A stretch of 64,000 nucleotides of DNA from Enterovibrio qingdaonensis (GTDB taxonomy: Bacteria > Pseudomonadota > Gammaproteobacteria > Enterobacterales > Vibrionaceae), in the NCBI RefSeq assembly GCF_028683135.1, contig NZ_JAJUBB010000018.1, positions 1 to 64,000 of the forward strand. The letters are read 5' to 3'. A model generated the notes under the pieces. The model made no database searches. It was not told the DNA's origin and saw only the letters and a list, made by a program, of their open reading frames with translations. This document shows positions 1 to 8,230 of the stretch, in pieces. Every line of letters starts with the position of its first letter. Within the stretch, counting starts at the first letter, position 1. Made by a program: the position numbers and the translations under genes.

Positions 1-120
1 GCGTTAAGTGGTGAGCAACGCTACCACCCTACCTAAACCATTGTGACATAAACACTTAACCTAAAGTAAGCTGAAAATGCCGAGCGTTGGGAATCCGTCT
101 TAAACGCTTTGTTAGCCCTA
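1..120 (-). repeat. attC site, truncated by window edge
   Basis: VPR-like attC recombination site closing the isochorismatase cassette. The R'' end (minus strand TAGGGCTAACAAAGCG) is visible and complements the TTAGCCCTA at the start of the same cassette near 665-673, as expected for a cassette and its own attC. The internal body closely matches the attC at 665-797. The outer boundary (GGCGTTA) lies left of position 1, so the array continues outside the window. Confidence 0.85.
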
Positions 121-651
121 TGCCAAAAGGCTACCAACTTCAATTGCGTCTATCTTTACACCAAAGCTCGAAATATTGGGCAATGTTGCATTATGATGCG
201 CTCGAATTTGAGCGCCGGTAGCATGCGATTTATCGTGGGTTGTATGAGCGTCCGATATCAACGTAACCGAATAACCTAACCCAGCAGCCCTGCGAACGGT
301 CGTATCAACACAAAACTCAGACGCATAACCACAGACGATTACATTGTCGATTCCTAATTCTGTCAGAAGACTTTGAAGGTTTGTATTCAAAAACGAATCC
401 GGAGTTGTCTTACGAACAAAATAATCGTCCACTTGAGTCACAAGCGCCGACTGCAACTTCCAACCATCGGAACCAAATTCGATCACAGAATTGAGCTGCT
501 CATGCTGGATGAAAACAACTGGAACTGCCGTATTCCTAGCCCATTTGGTCACTTCATTAATCTTATCTAAGACTACTTTAGACTCAAATGGTTGTGGTTC
601 GGGATCGAATAAAATCGATTGAACATCGATAACAAGAACCGCAGATTTCAT
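118..651 (-). CDS. Isochorismatase-family cysteine hydrolase (integron cassette 4)
   Basis: 177-residue protein of the isochorismatase/nicotinamidase fold. The triad expected of the family is visible: Asp in the N-terminal VLVIDVQ strand, Lys in the FVRKTTPDSF segment, and Cys in GYASEFCVDTT. The family hydrolyses amides or vinyl ethers; the substrate here cannot be read from sequence. It lies inside an integron cassette with attC sites on both sides, in the orientation read away from the integrase. The ATG at 651 has AGAGGAT just upstream. The stop codon overlaps the edge of its attC, typical of compact cassettes. It probably has no promoter of its own and depends on the integron promoter or neighbouring cassettes. 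Confidence 0.85.
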   Translation of the reverse strand: MKSAVLVIDVQSILFDPEPQPFESKVVLDKINEVTKWARNTAVPVVFIQHEQLNSVIEFGSDGWKLQSALVTQVDDYFVRKTTPDSFLNTNLQSLLTELGIDNVIVCGYASEFCVDTTVRRAAGLGYSVTLISDAHTTHDKSHATGAQIRAHHNATLPNISSFGVKIDAIEVGSLLA

Positions 652-664
652 AATTATCCTCTTA

Positions 665-797
665 TAGGGCTAACGCCGCATTAAGTGGTGAACAACGCGA
701 CCACCCAAGCCTAAACCTTGCCACATTTAGCACTAAAGCCGACCCAAACTGAAATTGCCAAGCGTTGAGAATCCGCCTTAAATGCTTTGTTATAAAA
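665..797 (-). repeat. attC site between cassettes 3 and 4
   Basis: Full-length VPR-like attC. On the minus strand it starts TTATAACAAAGCATTTAAG and ends CACTTAATGCGGCGTTAGCCC in two parts, giving R'' and R' boxes and a long imperfect palindrome. The recombination point is inferred between 673 and 674 (G^TTAGCCC). The R'' TTTTATAAC complements the start of the cassette it closes (GTTATAAAAC near 1325-1334). Confidence 0.9.
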
Positions 798-1308
798 CAA
801 TTTTTTCGCATTGGTAAATATGGTCTGCGTACAATTTACCACCGATTTCATAGGCGTTTGGCATAACATCTTTCAGCGTAAAGCCACATTTAGTTAGCAC
901 TTTCTCTGAACCAATATTACCCTCAGTTACAACTGCATTAAACGATTGTAAATCATGCTCTTGATATGCCCATTCTAGCAATGCTTTTAAAGACTCAGCT
1001 CCATAGCCCAACCCATGATATGTAGGTTGAATGAGAAATCCAACTTCAGCTGCACCATCATGTATACGAAAACCAGTAACACCGATTTTCTCACCCGTAT
1101 CTTTCAAGGTTATGGTCAAGCACAACCAATGTTTAGAAGTCTTATTCCAAACTGGTAGCCTAGATTCAAAACTGGCCTTAATTTCTTCTGATGATGGTTC
1201 ATCAAAGCATAGACTAATGACTACTGAGTCTCGATTTAGTGATTGAAATAACTCCCAATCTTCGGCAGTAATTTGAGTCATGCCTAATCTATCTGTATCT
1301 ATTTTCAA
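790..1308 (-). CDS. GNAT family N-acetyltransferase (integron cassette 3)
   Basis: 172-residue acetyltransferase of the RimJ/RimL-like GNAT group, predicted to move an acetyl group from acetyl-CoA to an amine. The acetyl-CoA loop is seen in QPTYHGLGYGAESLKALLEW (about residues 94-113), followed by the N-G(S)-E-K-V-L and CGF motifs of this family. The start is TTG at 1308, supported by AAGGAGAG about nine bases upstream; no better ATG is placed near it. Cassette genes of this class often modify antibiotics or proteins, but the substrate here is unknown. The TAA stop lies within the attC R'' box. Confidence 0.85.
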   Translation of the reverse strand: MKIDTDRLGMTQITAEDWELFQSLNRDSVVISLCFDEPSSEEIKASFESRLPVWNKTSKHWLCLTITLKDTGEKIGVTGFRIHDGAAEVGFLIQPTYHGLGYGAESLKALLEWAYQEHDLQSFNAVVTEGNIGSEKVLTKCGFTLKDVMPNAYEIGGKLYADHIYQCEKIVL

Positions 1309-1324
1309 GCGCTGAACTCTCCTT

Positions 1325-1440
1325 GTTTTATAACGTCAGCATAACGGGCGTTTACTAGCCCAATTTGATTGAAACGGCTAAATCACCACTTTTTGAAAAT
1401 GCGCCACGAGTAAACGTCCCGTTCATGCTCTTGTTATATT
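1325..1440 (-). repeat. attC site of a different subtype, between cassettes 2 and 3
   Basis: Shorter attC (about 115 bp) whose body differs from the VPR-like sites on either side. Only the core boxes are shared: minus-strand AATATAACAAG at one end and GACGTTATAAAAC at the other. The inner palindrome pairs GGGACGTTTACT with AGTAAACGCCC. The R'' AATATAAC complements the start of the cassette it closes (TTATATT at 2064-2070). A divergent attC suggests this cassette came from another integron pool. Confidence 0.85.
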
Positions 1441-2050
1441 ACTTGTCAATAACCCTTTCTATCGACGTACCCCATAAAGTATCTTTTAAGCTCAATTCGT
1501 ACTTAGAATCCGAAAAGCTCCCGGCACTAAAATCAGTAAGGTAAATCCAGTTAGAGCCCGAGAAGTTTGGGTTAACATCCGCAGTACATACATGAGAAAA
1601 CACCGTTACCTCTTTGCATTTAAAGTTTGTTAACTCGAAGCTTTCCTTATGAAATTTGGCCGTACCTACGTCGTTTCTATGAAGCGTCGAAATTACCCCA
1701 TACAATGAAACTAATACGGTACTACCGACCAGAGACACTAGAAACAAAGAGCTCATTAGCGATTGGAATAGCAACCTATTCTCGGTATGACTTCCATAGG
1801 AAACAGAAGCTGTTTTCATGGTGGAAGGGTAAACAGCTTGTGACTGCAACAGCATCCTTTCAGCTTTCAGCCTTTTGTGAGCTCTTATGTCTTTCAATAC
1901 GAGTATTGTAGAGAGTGGAACATAAGAAACCAAAACTAGCATGAGCAATACGGTTTGCTTGATATAAAACGAACCAAACAAAGCATAGAAACCTATGTAG
2001 AACATCATCATTGTCGGCACTGTAATAAGCAAAGCTATCGTCTTAGCCAT
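1439..2050 (-). CDS. Hypothetical three-helix membrane protein (integron cassette 2)
   Basis: 203-residue protein with no family I recognise. Two hydrophobic segments lie near the N-terminus (about residues 4-27 and 31-53). A Lys/Arg-rich stretch follows (residues 56-66), then a third hydrophobic segment (about 95-120), and a polar C-terminal domain with two Cys (in NFKCKEVTVFSHVC) that could form an extracytoplasmic disulfide. The ATG at 2050 is preceded by TTGGAG at suitable spacing. It fills a complete cassette (1334-2070) ending in a short attC of a different type from its neighbours. Function unknown. Confidence 0.7.
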   Translation of the reverse strand: MAKTIALLITVPTMMMFYIGFYALFGSFYIKQTVLLMLVLVSYVPLSTILVLKDIRAHKRLKAERMLLQSQAVYPSTMKTASVSYGSHTENRLLFQSLMSSLFLVSLVGSTVLVSLYGVISTLHRNDVGTAKFHKESFELTNFKCKEVTVFSHVCTADVNPNFSGSNWIYLTDFSAGSFSDSKYELSLKDTLWGTSIERVIDK

Positions 2051-2063
2051 CCATGCTCCAAGT

Positions 2064-2193
2064 AATATAACGCCAAATTAAGGTGTGAACAACGCTAACC
2101 ACCTTACCTAAACCATTGTGCCATAAACACTAAACAGGCTTGAAGTGAAAGCGCCGAGCGTTGTGAATCACTCTTAAATTTATTGTTATATGC
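2064..2193 (-). repeat. attC site between cassettes 1 and 2
   Basis: VPR-like attC, closely similar to those at 1-120 and 665-797. The minus strand begins GCATATAACAATAAATTTAAG and ends with GGCGTTATATT. The R'' box GCATATAA complements the TTATATGC that begins cassette 1 at 2721-2728, so this attC belongs to cassette 1, with recombination between 2070 and 2071. Confidence 0.9.
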
Positions 2194-2197
2194 AATT

Positions 2198-2704
2198 TCA
2201 CACGCCTAGCTTTTCAGTTAGTTCGGCGAACGCTATTTCAATACTTTTGCCTGCCGTGTCTATTTTGATTACATCGGCTTTCCAAGCTTCGTAATGACGG
2301 TTCTGCACTTGTTTCCAGTCAGGTAATTTTAGGTTTGTTACTTCACTTCTACGAGTGATGACTCTTTGTTCGTGTTCACTGCTATCTGAGCAACTAATTT
2401 CAATATTGATGAATTTAGCCCCCACACTTTCTGCGACTTCCTGCCATTCGCGTCGCGTAAGCTCGATAGGATTACAAGAGTCTGAGATACAGCTAATCCC
2501 AAGCTCTAAGTTGTCTCTGATTATACGATAGCTTAAACGATACCCTTCACCTTCAACTTTGAAGTTACAAAGATCTCGAAGCCCTTGCTCTACTGTATCA
2601 ATGCGAACATACGTAGCACCCACTTTAGCCGCCAACAACTTAGCAAGAGTCGATTTACCTGAAGCTGGGAGACCCGAAAATATGTATAAAATAGGATAGT
2701 TCAA
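2198..2704 (-). CDS. AAA/P-loop kinase-like ATPase (integron cassette 1)
   Basis: P-loop NTPase of the small-molecule kinase type (AAA_33 / Zeta-toxin-like). The Walker A motif GLPASGKSTLAKLLA sits at the extreme N-terminus, and RIDTVEQGLRD follows as in such kinases. I chose the TTG at 2704 because AAGGGGAGAAGG lies immediately upstream and it begins with the core fold strand (NYPILYIFSG). A longer reading frame to 2746 would start outside the cassette, across the attI junction, so it is unlikely to be native. About 168 residues. It is the first cassette next to attI and so probably the best expressed. The phosphorylated substrate is unknown; it could be a resistance kinase or a toxin-like enzyme. 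Confidence 0.75.
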   Translation of the reverse strand: MNYPILYIFSGLPASGKSTLAKLLAAKVGATYVRIDTVEQGLRDLCNFKVEGEGYRLSYRIIRDNLELGISCISDSCNPIELTRREWQEVAESVGAKFINIEISCSDSSEHEQRVITRRSEVTNLKLPDWKQVQNRHYEAWKADVIKIDTAGKSIEIAFAELTEKLGV

Positions 2705-2720
2705 TTGACCTTCTCCCCTT

Positions 2721-2900
2721 GCATATAACAACTTATTAGCGGGCAACTTGCCCGTTTAGTCCAAAACCGGGACGCCCGACTAGTCCGCTTACATGTGTAA
2801 CACAATATCATAAATCTCATTTTTATCAGTTACATATAACATTGCGCGTCGTTGCAAACTCAGAAAAACGGGCGCGGTAAACTAAAAACCACCGATTTTT
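2721..2900 (-). other. attI recombination site and presumed cassette promoter region
   Basis: Primary integration site between the integrase gene and the first cassette. The junction is read as AAGTTG^TTATATGC on the minus strand, with the cassette boundary between 2728 and 2729. The TTATATGC half is supplied by cassette 1 and matches its attC. A 15-base palindrome (CGGGCAACTTGCCCG, 2740-2754) lies next to the crossover. In Vibrio integrons the cassette promoter lies in this interval; I did not identify its -35/-10 with confidence. The right-hand limit is approximate. Confidence 0.75.
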
Positions 2901-2916
2901 TACTATACACTCACAA

Positions 2917-2932
2917 CTGTATAAATAAACAG
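2917..2932 (+). promoter_or_regulatory. LexA (SOS) box upstream of integrase
   Basis: CTGTATAAATAAACAG fits the gammaproteobacterial LexA operator CTGT-N8-ACAG exactly, with an AT-rich core. It ends 16 bases before the integrase ATG at 2949, where LexA would block transcription. SOS control of Vibrio and class 1 integron integrases is established, so cassette shuffling here is expected to rise after DNA damage. Confidence 0.9.
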
Positions 2933-2948
2933 TAACAGTGAGACATCT

Positions 2949-3914
2949 ATGAAGTCACCTTTTCTAAGTGCTATCAGTGAGTTTATGTATTCTCGTCACT
3001 ATGCAAAACGCACAGTGGATACTTATCTTTATTGGATTCGTTTATTCATTCTTTACAGCCAAAAGAAACATCCAAGCGATATGGGCGACCAAGAAGTCGA
3101 ATTGTTCCTGTCTTATTTAGCTAATGAAAAAAAACTATCAGTAAAAAGTCAGGCGACTGCGCTAAATGCACTGGTTTTTCTCTATCGGCAGATCATTAAG
3201 AAGCCGCTTGCTGATAATTTATCGTTCAACAAATCGAATAGGGCCCCAAAACTGCCTGTCGTACTGACGCAAGATGAAATAGTACGCCTTTTTCACCATT
3301 TAGCCCCAACCTGTAGTCTTCACGTAAAAATGATGTATGGAAGCGGGTTACGAGTAACTGAGATGCTTAGGCTCAGAGTGCAAGATATCGATTTTGATTA
3401 TTACTCAGTGCTTATCTGGCAAGGTAAAGGACGAAAGAATCGCCGCGTGACGCTCGCTAAAGAACTCATCCCACTCATTAGAAACCAAATATCACTGGTC
3501 GAAAAATACCATGAAATGGACTTGGTGAATCCATCTTACAGCGGTGTTTGGTTACCCAATGCCCTAGCCAAAAAATATCCCGCAGCTAACAAGGAACTTG
3601 GGTGGCAATTTTTATTTCCTTCGTACAAGTTGTCGATTGACCCTTCATCAGGGTTGACTAGACGTCACCATATTGACGAAACCACAGTAAGAAGAGCTGT
3701 TAAAGACGCAGCAAGACAGGCTGAAATTAAGAAAAAGGTCAGTTGCCACACGCTTAGACATTCATTCGCGACACATTTGCTTGAGACAGGTGCTGATATA
3801 CGAACGGTACAGGAGCAACTCGGGCATTCAGACGTAAGAACCACGCAAATATATACACATGTGCTGAACAGCGGCGCAAATGGTGTGATTAGTCCGCTGT
3901 CGAGGCTTATGTGA
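2949..3914 (+). CDS. intI: Integron integrase (IntI, tyrosine recombinase)
   Basis: 321-residue site-specific recombinase that inserts and excises gene cassettes at attI and attC. An N-terminal SAM-like core-binding domain (about 1-95) is followed by the catalytic domain. The catalytic set is complete: Arg135 (GSGLRVTEML), His268 and Arg271 (CHTLRHSFATH), His294 (QLGHSDVRTT) and Tyr303 (QIYTHV). The integron-specific insertion is present around residues 187-225, containing the LGWQFLFPS segment, and separates IntI from XerC/XerD. It is divergent from the cassettes and preceded by attI and an SOS box. Its reading frame is intact, so the array is probably active. Confidence 0.96.
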   Translation: MKSPFLSAISEFMYSRHYAKRTVDTYLYWIRLFILYSQKKHPSDMGDQEVELFLSYLANEKKLSVKSQATALNALVFLYRQIIKKPLADNLSFNKSNRAPKLPVVLTQDEIVRLFHHLAPTCSLHVKMMYGSGLRVTEMLRLRVQDIDFDYYSVLIWQGKGRKNRRVTLAKELIPLIRNQISLVEKYHEMDLVNPSYSGVWLPNALAKKYPAANKELGWQFLFPSYKLSIDPSSGLTRRHHIDETTVRRAVKDAARQAEIKKKVSCHTLRHSFATHLLETGADIRTVQEQLGHSDVRTTQIYTHVLNSGANGVISPLSRLM

Positions 3915-4037
3915 TGAAACGCTACCGCCCCTGAACACATGCCCAGTAATACATTGATTAAGGCAATGTTATCGAATTGAGCTTGTTTACAGGCACTTGG
4001 CACCAAAAGTTTGGGCGTATTTCAAAAAATTAGGCAC

Positions 4038-4068
4038 AAAAAAACCGCAGCTTCAGCTGCGGTTTTTC
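4038..4068. terminator. Bidirectional Rho-independent terminator
   Basis: AAACCGCAGC-TTCA-GCTGCGGTTT with A-rich and T-rich flanks on both strands. It separates the convergent integrase and fumarase genes. Confidence 0.9.
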
Positions 4069-4087
4069 GTGGTTTAAATGTCAGGGA

Positions 4088-5602
4088 TTAGCCTTCCATT
4101 TCAGCAATTTTCACTTTCCACGTGTCAGGGCCGATTTGGTGCGCGTTGTTACCGGCAGAATCAACGGCAACTGTCACTGGCATATCAACAACGTCAAACT
4201 CGTAGATTGCTTCCATACCCAAATCTTCAAACGCGACAACGCGTGCTTTCTTGATTGCTTTCGCAACAAGGTATGCTGCGCCGCCAACTGCCATCAGGTA
4301 TACAGCTTTGTGCTGTTTGATGGACTCAACCGTCGCAGGGCCACGCTCAGCTTTACCAATCATGCCCATCAAACCGGTTTCTTCAAGCATCATGTCAGTG
4401 AACTTGTCCATACGGGTGGAGGTTGTTGGGCCTGCAGGGCCTACTGCTTCATCACCAACTGCATCAACAGGGCCTACGTAGTAGATAAAGCGACCGTTGA
4501 AGTCCACACCATCAGGCAGGCCTTGGCCGCTGTTGAGCATTTCTTGAATACGTTTGTGTGCCGCATCACGGCCTGTCAGGATTTTACCTGTCAACAGTAC
4601 CGTTTCGCCTGTCTTCCACTCTTGAACATCTTCTTTGGTGATGTTGTCGAGGTTAACGCGGCGCACGTTCTCGCCCACTTCCCATGTTACTTCTGGCCAC
4701 TCTTCCAGTTTTGGTGGCTGAAGGTCGGCTGCACCGGAACCATCAAGGGTAAAATGAACATGACGGGTTGCTGCACAGTTCGGGATCAAACAAACAGGTT
4801 TTGACGCTGCGTGCGTTGGTGCAGTTTTAATTTTCACATCCACCACTGTCGTCAAACCGCCAAGGCCTTGTGCACCAATACCCAGTTTGTTAACGCGATT
4901 AAAAATGTCTAAACGCAGTTCTTCTTCCGCATTTTGTGGGCCACGGTCGATGAGCTCTTGAATGTCTATGTGTTCCATCAGCGATTCTTTCGCCAATACG
5001 GCCGCTTTTTCTGCCGTACCACCAATACCTATGCCTAGCATGCCTGGTGGGCACCAACCCGCACCCATGGTCGGTAGCGTTTTCTCTACCCATGCGGCAA
5101 CGTCATCTGACGGGTTAAGCATCACCATCTTGGTTTTGTTTTCTGAACCGCCGCCCTTAGCCGCGATTTGAATTTCGACTTTATCGCCCGGCACCATGTT
5201 GATGTGAACAACAGCGGGCGTGTTATCTTTGGTGTTGGTGCGCTTACCCGCGGGATCAGCCACTACCGAGGCGCGAAGTGGGTTATCTGGGTTGTTGTAA
5301 GCGCGACGAACACCTTCGTCCACCATTTCTTGTACGGTTAAATCACTTTCCCATTGAACATTCATGCCAATGTTCACAAAGCAGGTCACGATACCTGTGT
5401 CCTGACAGATCGGGCGTTTGCCTTCAGCAGACATGCGAGAGTTGATGAGAATTTGGGCGATCGCATCTTTCGCTGCTTGGCTTTGCTCTTTGTTGTAGGC
5501 CTTTTCAAGGGCTTGAACAAAGTCGATTGGGTGATAGTAAGAAATATACTGCAGGGCGTCAGCGACACTGTCGATGACGTCTTCCTTACGAATGACAGTC
5601 AT
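4088..5602 (-). CDS. fumA: Class I (iron-sulfur) fumarate hydratase
   Basis: 504-residue class I fumarase catalysing fumarate + H2O to L-malate in the TCA cycle, in the cytoplasm, with an oxygen-labile [4Fe-4S] cluster. N-terminal catalytic part: the cluster-type Cys in RPICQDTGI and in CLIPNCAATRHVHF, plus KGGGSENKTKM. C-terminal beta domain: GPAGPTTSTRMDKF and VDSAGNNAHQIGP. It is slightly shorter than E. coli FumA/FumB (about 548) but has both halves. The ATG at 5602 is preceded by AGAGGC. It is monocistronic, ending at the shared terminator with the integron integrase. The symbol is by family; FumA versus FumB cannot be separated here. Confidence 0.95.
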   Translation of the reverse strand: MTVIRKEDVIDSVADALQYISYYHPIDFVQALEKAYNKEQSQAAKDAIAQILINSRMSAEGKRPICQDTGIVTCFVNIGMNVQWESDLTVQEMVDEGVRRAYNNPDNPLRASVVADPAGKRTNTKDNTPAVVHINMVPGDKVEIQIAAKGGGSENKTKMVMLNPSDDVAAWVEKTLPTMGAGWCPPGMLGIGIGGTAEKAAVLAKESLMEHIDIQELIDRGPQNAEEELRLDIFNRVNKLGIGAQGLGGLTTVVDVKIKTAPTHAASKPVCLIPNCAATRHVHFTLDGSGAADLQPPKLEEWPEVTWEVGENVRRVNLDNITKEDVQEWKTGETVLLTGKILTGRDAAHKRIQEMLNSGQGLPDGVDFNGRFIYYVGPVDAVGDEAVGPAGPTTSTRMDKFTDMMLEETGLMGMIGKAERGPATVESIKQHKAVYLMAVGGAAYLVAKAIKKARVVAFEDLGMEAIYEFDVVDMPVTVAVDSAGNNAHQIGPDTWKVKIAEMEG

Positions 5603-5875
5603 AATTGCCTCTTTAATTGTTATGTTCCTTGGTGCTACCTGAATGTAGGGTTCGGGTAGAGCTGCCAGTATGTTTTATTAAAACCTAGACAAGGCCACGC
5701 TGAAAGGCGAAACCTTTTGTATCCTTACGCATAGAGTAACTTATTGGGACAAGTTTGCGCATTCTGAGAGGCACAACAAATTTGTCACTCATCGCCATAA
5801 AACCTGCGATTATGATACTCTTACGGCAGTTTTAGCGCTATTGAGCGCATCAATACCGATCACAAAAACACGAAA

Positions 5876-7246
5876 ATGACCGAATCGAGACGTATGCCAA
5901 TCACTCTGCAGTTTCTTGAGTACTCTCCGACAGCACTCACGTCCCTATTTTCCCGTATTCAATCGCAGCCTTGGGCGATGTTGTTGCAATCGGCAGCGGA
6001 CAAACACCCTGATAATCGATTCGATATTCTGGTGGCGGATCCTATTGCCACGATTTGCAGTGAAAACGGGGTAAACACGATTGATTACAGAGATGGCCGC
6101 ACCGTCGTGTCTGAATCTGATCCATTTGAAGCGTTACGCGCGTTACAACGTGCGTTATTGCCTGAACTTCCTCCAATGCATCCTTGGCCTTTTGTGGGCG
6201 GTGCGCTGGGGTATTTCAGTTACGATCTTGGCCGCCAAGTTGAAACGCTGCCAGAGATCGCCGAGAAAGACATCACCATTCCTGATATGGGCGTTGGGAT
6301 TTATGACTGGGCGGTAATTGCAGATCATACCGAAAAGAAACTCGTGGTGATTCAACCTCACGGGCAAGATCGTTTCGCTTGGCTCACCGAAAGTGCGGTC
6401 GTGGATACAGCACCTTTTGCGTTACAAGGTAGCTGGCAGGCAAACATGACGCCGAAAACATACACAGATAAGTTCAATCGCGTCCAAGGATACTTGAAGT
6501 CGGGCGACTGCTACCAAATCAACCTCGCACAACGTTTCAGCGCGGCATACCAAGGCAGTGAGTGGGAAGCTTACGAGAAACTTGCAGCCGTCAATGGCGC
6601 ACCCTTCTCCGGCTTTATCCGGTTAGACGATGCCGCCATTTTGTCTGTGTCTCCAGAGCGCTTTTTGCAGTTACACGGTCAGGAAATAGAAACCAAGCCG
6701 ATTAAGGGTACGCGCCCTCGCAGCGAAGACAAGGAAACGGACTCTGCAAATATTGAGGATCTGTTAACAGCAGAGAAGGATCGTGCGGAAAACCTGATGA
6801 TCGTTGACCTGCTACGCAATGATATTGGCCGTGTCGCCTCGCCGGGATCGGTAAATGTGCCTAAACTTTTCAATGTTGAGACATTTCCGGCCGTGCACCA
6901 TTTAGTCAGTACTGTAACGGGAACATTGGCGGACGGTAAACACGCATCTGATTTGCTTCGCGCTTGTTTCCCGGGCGGATCTATCACAGGCGCACCTAAA
7001 GTCAGGGCGATGGAAATTATCGAGGAGTTAGAACCTCACCGCCGGAGTATTTACTGTGGAAGCATTGGTTATATCAGCCGCTGTGGCACCATGGACACCA
7101 GCATTACCATTCGCACACTGATTTGCCAGAACGAACAGATTTACGCATGGGCAGGCGGTGGTGTCGTGGCAGACAGCGAAGCTGATTCTGAATATCAGGA
7201 AACGCTCGACAAGCTGAGTAAGATTCTGCCAACGCTGTCTTCGTGA
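5876..7246 (+). CDS. pabB: Aminodeoxychorismate synthase component I
   Basis: 456 residues, close to E. coli PabB (453). With glutamine amidotransferase PabA it converts chorismate to 4-amino-4-deoxychorismate for folate synthesis. The chorismate-binding domain shows IETKPIKGTRPR, whose Lys forms the covalent intermediate that distinguishes PabB from TrpE. It also has AENLMIVDLLRNDIGRVA, FPGGSITGAPKVRAMEI and the C-terminal AGGGVVADS. The ATG at 5876 lacks a clear Shine-Dalgarno; the ATG six codons in (5894) is an alternative. It is followed after about 100 bp by the NudL gene, as in many Vibrio genomes, so the two may share a transcript. Confidence 0.95.
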   Translation: MTESRRMPITLQFLEYSPTALTSLFSRIQSQPWAMLLQSAADKHPDNRFDILVADPIATICSENGVNTIDYRDGRTVVSESDPFEALRALQRALLPELPPMHPWPFVGGALGYFSYDLGRQVETLPEIAEKDITIPDMGVGIYDWAVIADHTEKKLVVIQPHGQDRFAWLTESAVVDTAPFALQGSWQANMTPKTYTDKFNRVQGYLKSGDCYQINLAQRFSAAYQGSEWEAYEKLAAVNGAPFSGFIRLDDAAILSVSPERFLQLHGQEIETKPIKGTRPRSEDKETDSANIEDLLTAEKDRAENLMIVDLLRNDIGRVASPGSVNVPKLFNVETFPAVHHLVSTVTGTLADGKHASDLLRACFPGGSITGAPKVRAMEIIEELEPHRRSIYCGSIGYISRCGTMDTSITIRTLICQNEQIYAWAGGGVVADSEADSEYQETLDKLSKILPTLSS

Positions 7247-7344
7247 ACACGCAATGTTTGGTGAACAAGCACTGTCTTCGTGAAAAAGCGTCGTTTTCGC
7301 AATCAGACGTTGTCTAGTAAGCAAAAGAAGGAACCCACTTTTTT

Positions 7345-8028
7345 ATGTCAGGGACGGACACAAATTTCATCACATATAATGGTCAACTGGCGTCAGTCAA
7401 ACGCCAGTGTCCAATGCGTCCCCTCTCCCGTCACTGGCTGACACAACGATTTAGTCTAACGCCTGCATTTCATTACGATAAAAAGGTCATTCAGCGTGCG
7501 ACAGATGCCATGAAACGGCTCGATGACATCCAGTTTCGGCCTGCTGCCGTGACCATTGCATTGGCCGAGCGAAACGGCGAATTACACGTTTTGTTCACTA
7601 AGCGCGCCCGTCATCTGAAACATCATCCCGGTCAAATCAGCTTTCCCGGTGGCAAGGTTGAAAAAAGTGACAAGGACATCGTGGAAACGGCAGTGCGGGA
7701 GATGGAAGAAGAAATCGGTGTGGTCGCGAAGCGTGAAGACCTCCTTGGCACGCTCTCGCCGCTTCCGACGGTCAGCGGTTACCTTGTCACACCTGTGATT
7801 ATGTTTGTTGATGCGAATTACCAGCCAACGCTCGACAGTAACGAAGTGGACAGTCTGTTTGAGGTTCCACTTGCTCGATTTTTAAGACGTGATGCGATCA
7901 CGAAACAACCTTTTCTCGTTCGCGGAAATACCTATCACATCTATGCAATGGGCGTTGGTGAGCACCTGATTTGGGGTGTTACCGCACAAATCCTCCATGC
8001 ACTTTCCCAGCAACTTTCGCTCAACTAA
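7345..8028 (+). CDS. nudL: CoA pyrophosphatase / Nudix hydrolase (NudL-like)
   Basis: Nudix hydrolase of the UPF0035 (NudL/PCD1) subgroup, which cleaves CoA and its derivatives to 4'-phosphopantetheine derivatives and 3',5'-ADP. The NuCoA signature LFTKRARHLKHHPGQISFP runs into the Nudix box (GGKVEKSD, then AVREMEEEIGV). At 227 residues it is longer than E. coli NudL (192). The ATG at 7345 follows AAGAAGGAA at a long spacing; the internal ATG at 7414 gives 204 residues, nearer the family length but with no clear RBS. Confidence 0.88.
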   Translation: MSGTDTNFITYNGQLASVKRQCPMRPLSRHWLTQRFSLTPAFHYDKKVIQRATDAMKRLDDIQFRPAAVTIALAERNGELHVLFTKRARHLKHHPGQISFPGGKVEKSDKDIVETAVREMEEEIGVVAKREDLLGTLSPLPTVSGYLVTPVIMFVDANYQPTLDSNEVDSLFEVPLARFLRRDAITKQPFLVRGNTYHIYAMGVGEHLIWGVTAQILHALSQQLSLN

Positions 8029-8141
8029 ATTTTAATATCTCAACTTTTTTTAAAGACATTAAACATGTTTTTTAAACCCTAAAAAATGAATGTGTACTGA
8101 GAGCAATTAATTTAGTAGCACGGGTTTCCAATGCCACATAA

Positions 8142-8157
8142 AGTGATCTCGATCACT
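8142..8157. promoter_or_regulatory. Candidate CRP-type operator upstream of sdaC
   Basis: AGTGATCTCGATCACT is a perfect 16-base palindrome close to the CRP consensus TGTGA-N6-TCACA, deviating only at the two outer bases. It lies 74 bp upstream of the sdaC start. The E. coli sdaC operon is activated by CRP, so catabolite control is plausible; another regulator with a GTGA half-site is possible. Confidence 0.5.
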
Positions 8158-8230
8158 GTTTCCAATGCAAATATGGCAACAATACGCACCAGTTCCTGAT
8201 CTGTTTCGTATTTTTATTGGTAAACCATCA

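Noticed and set aside
2705-2746. N-terminal extension of cassette 1 protein to a TTG at 2746
   Set aside because: It would start in attI, outside the cassette, and be lost on excision; the TTG at 2704 has a strong SD and starts at the fold.
4136-4804. 222-codon antisense frame over fumA
   Set aside because: Shadow of the fumarase gene; composition rich in Cys/His without a domain pattern.
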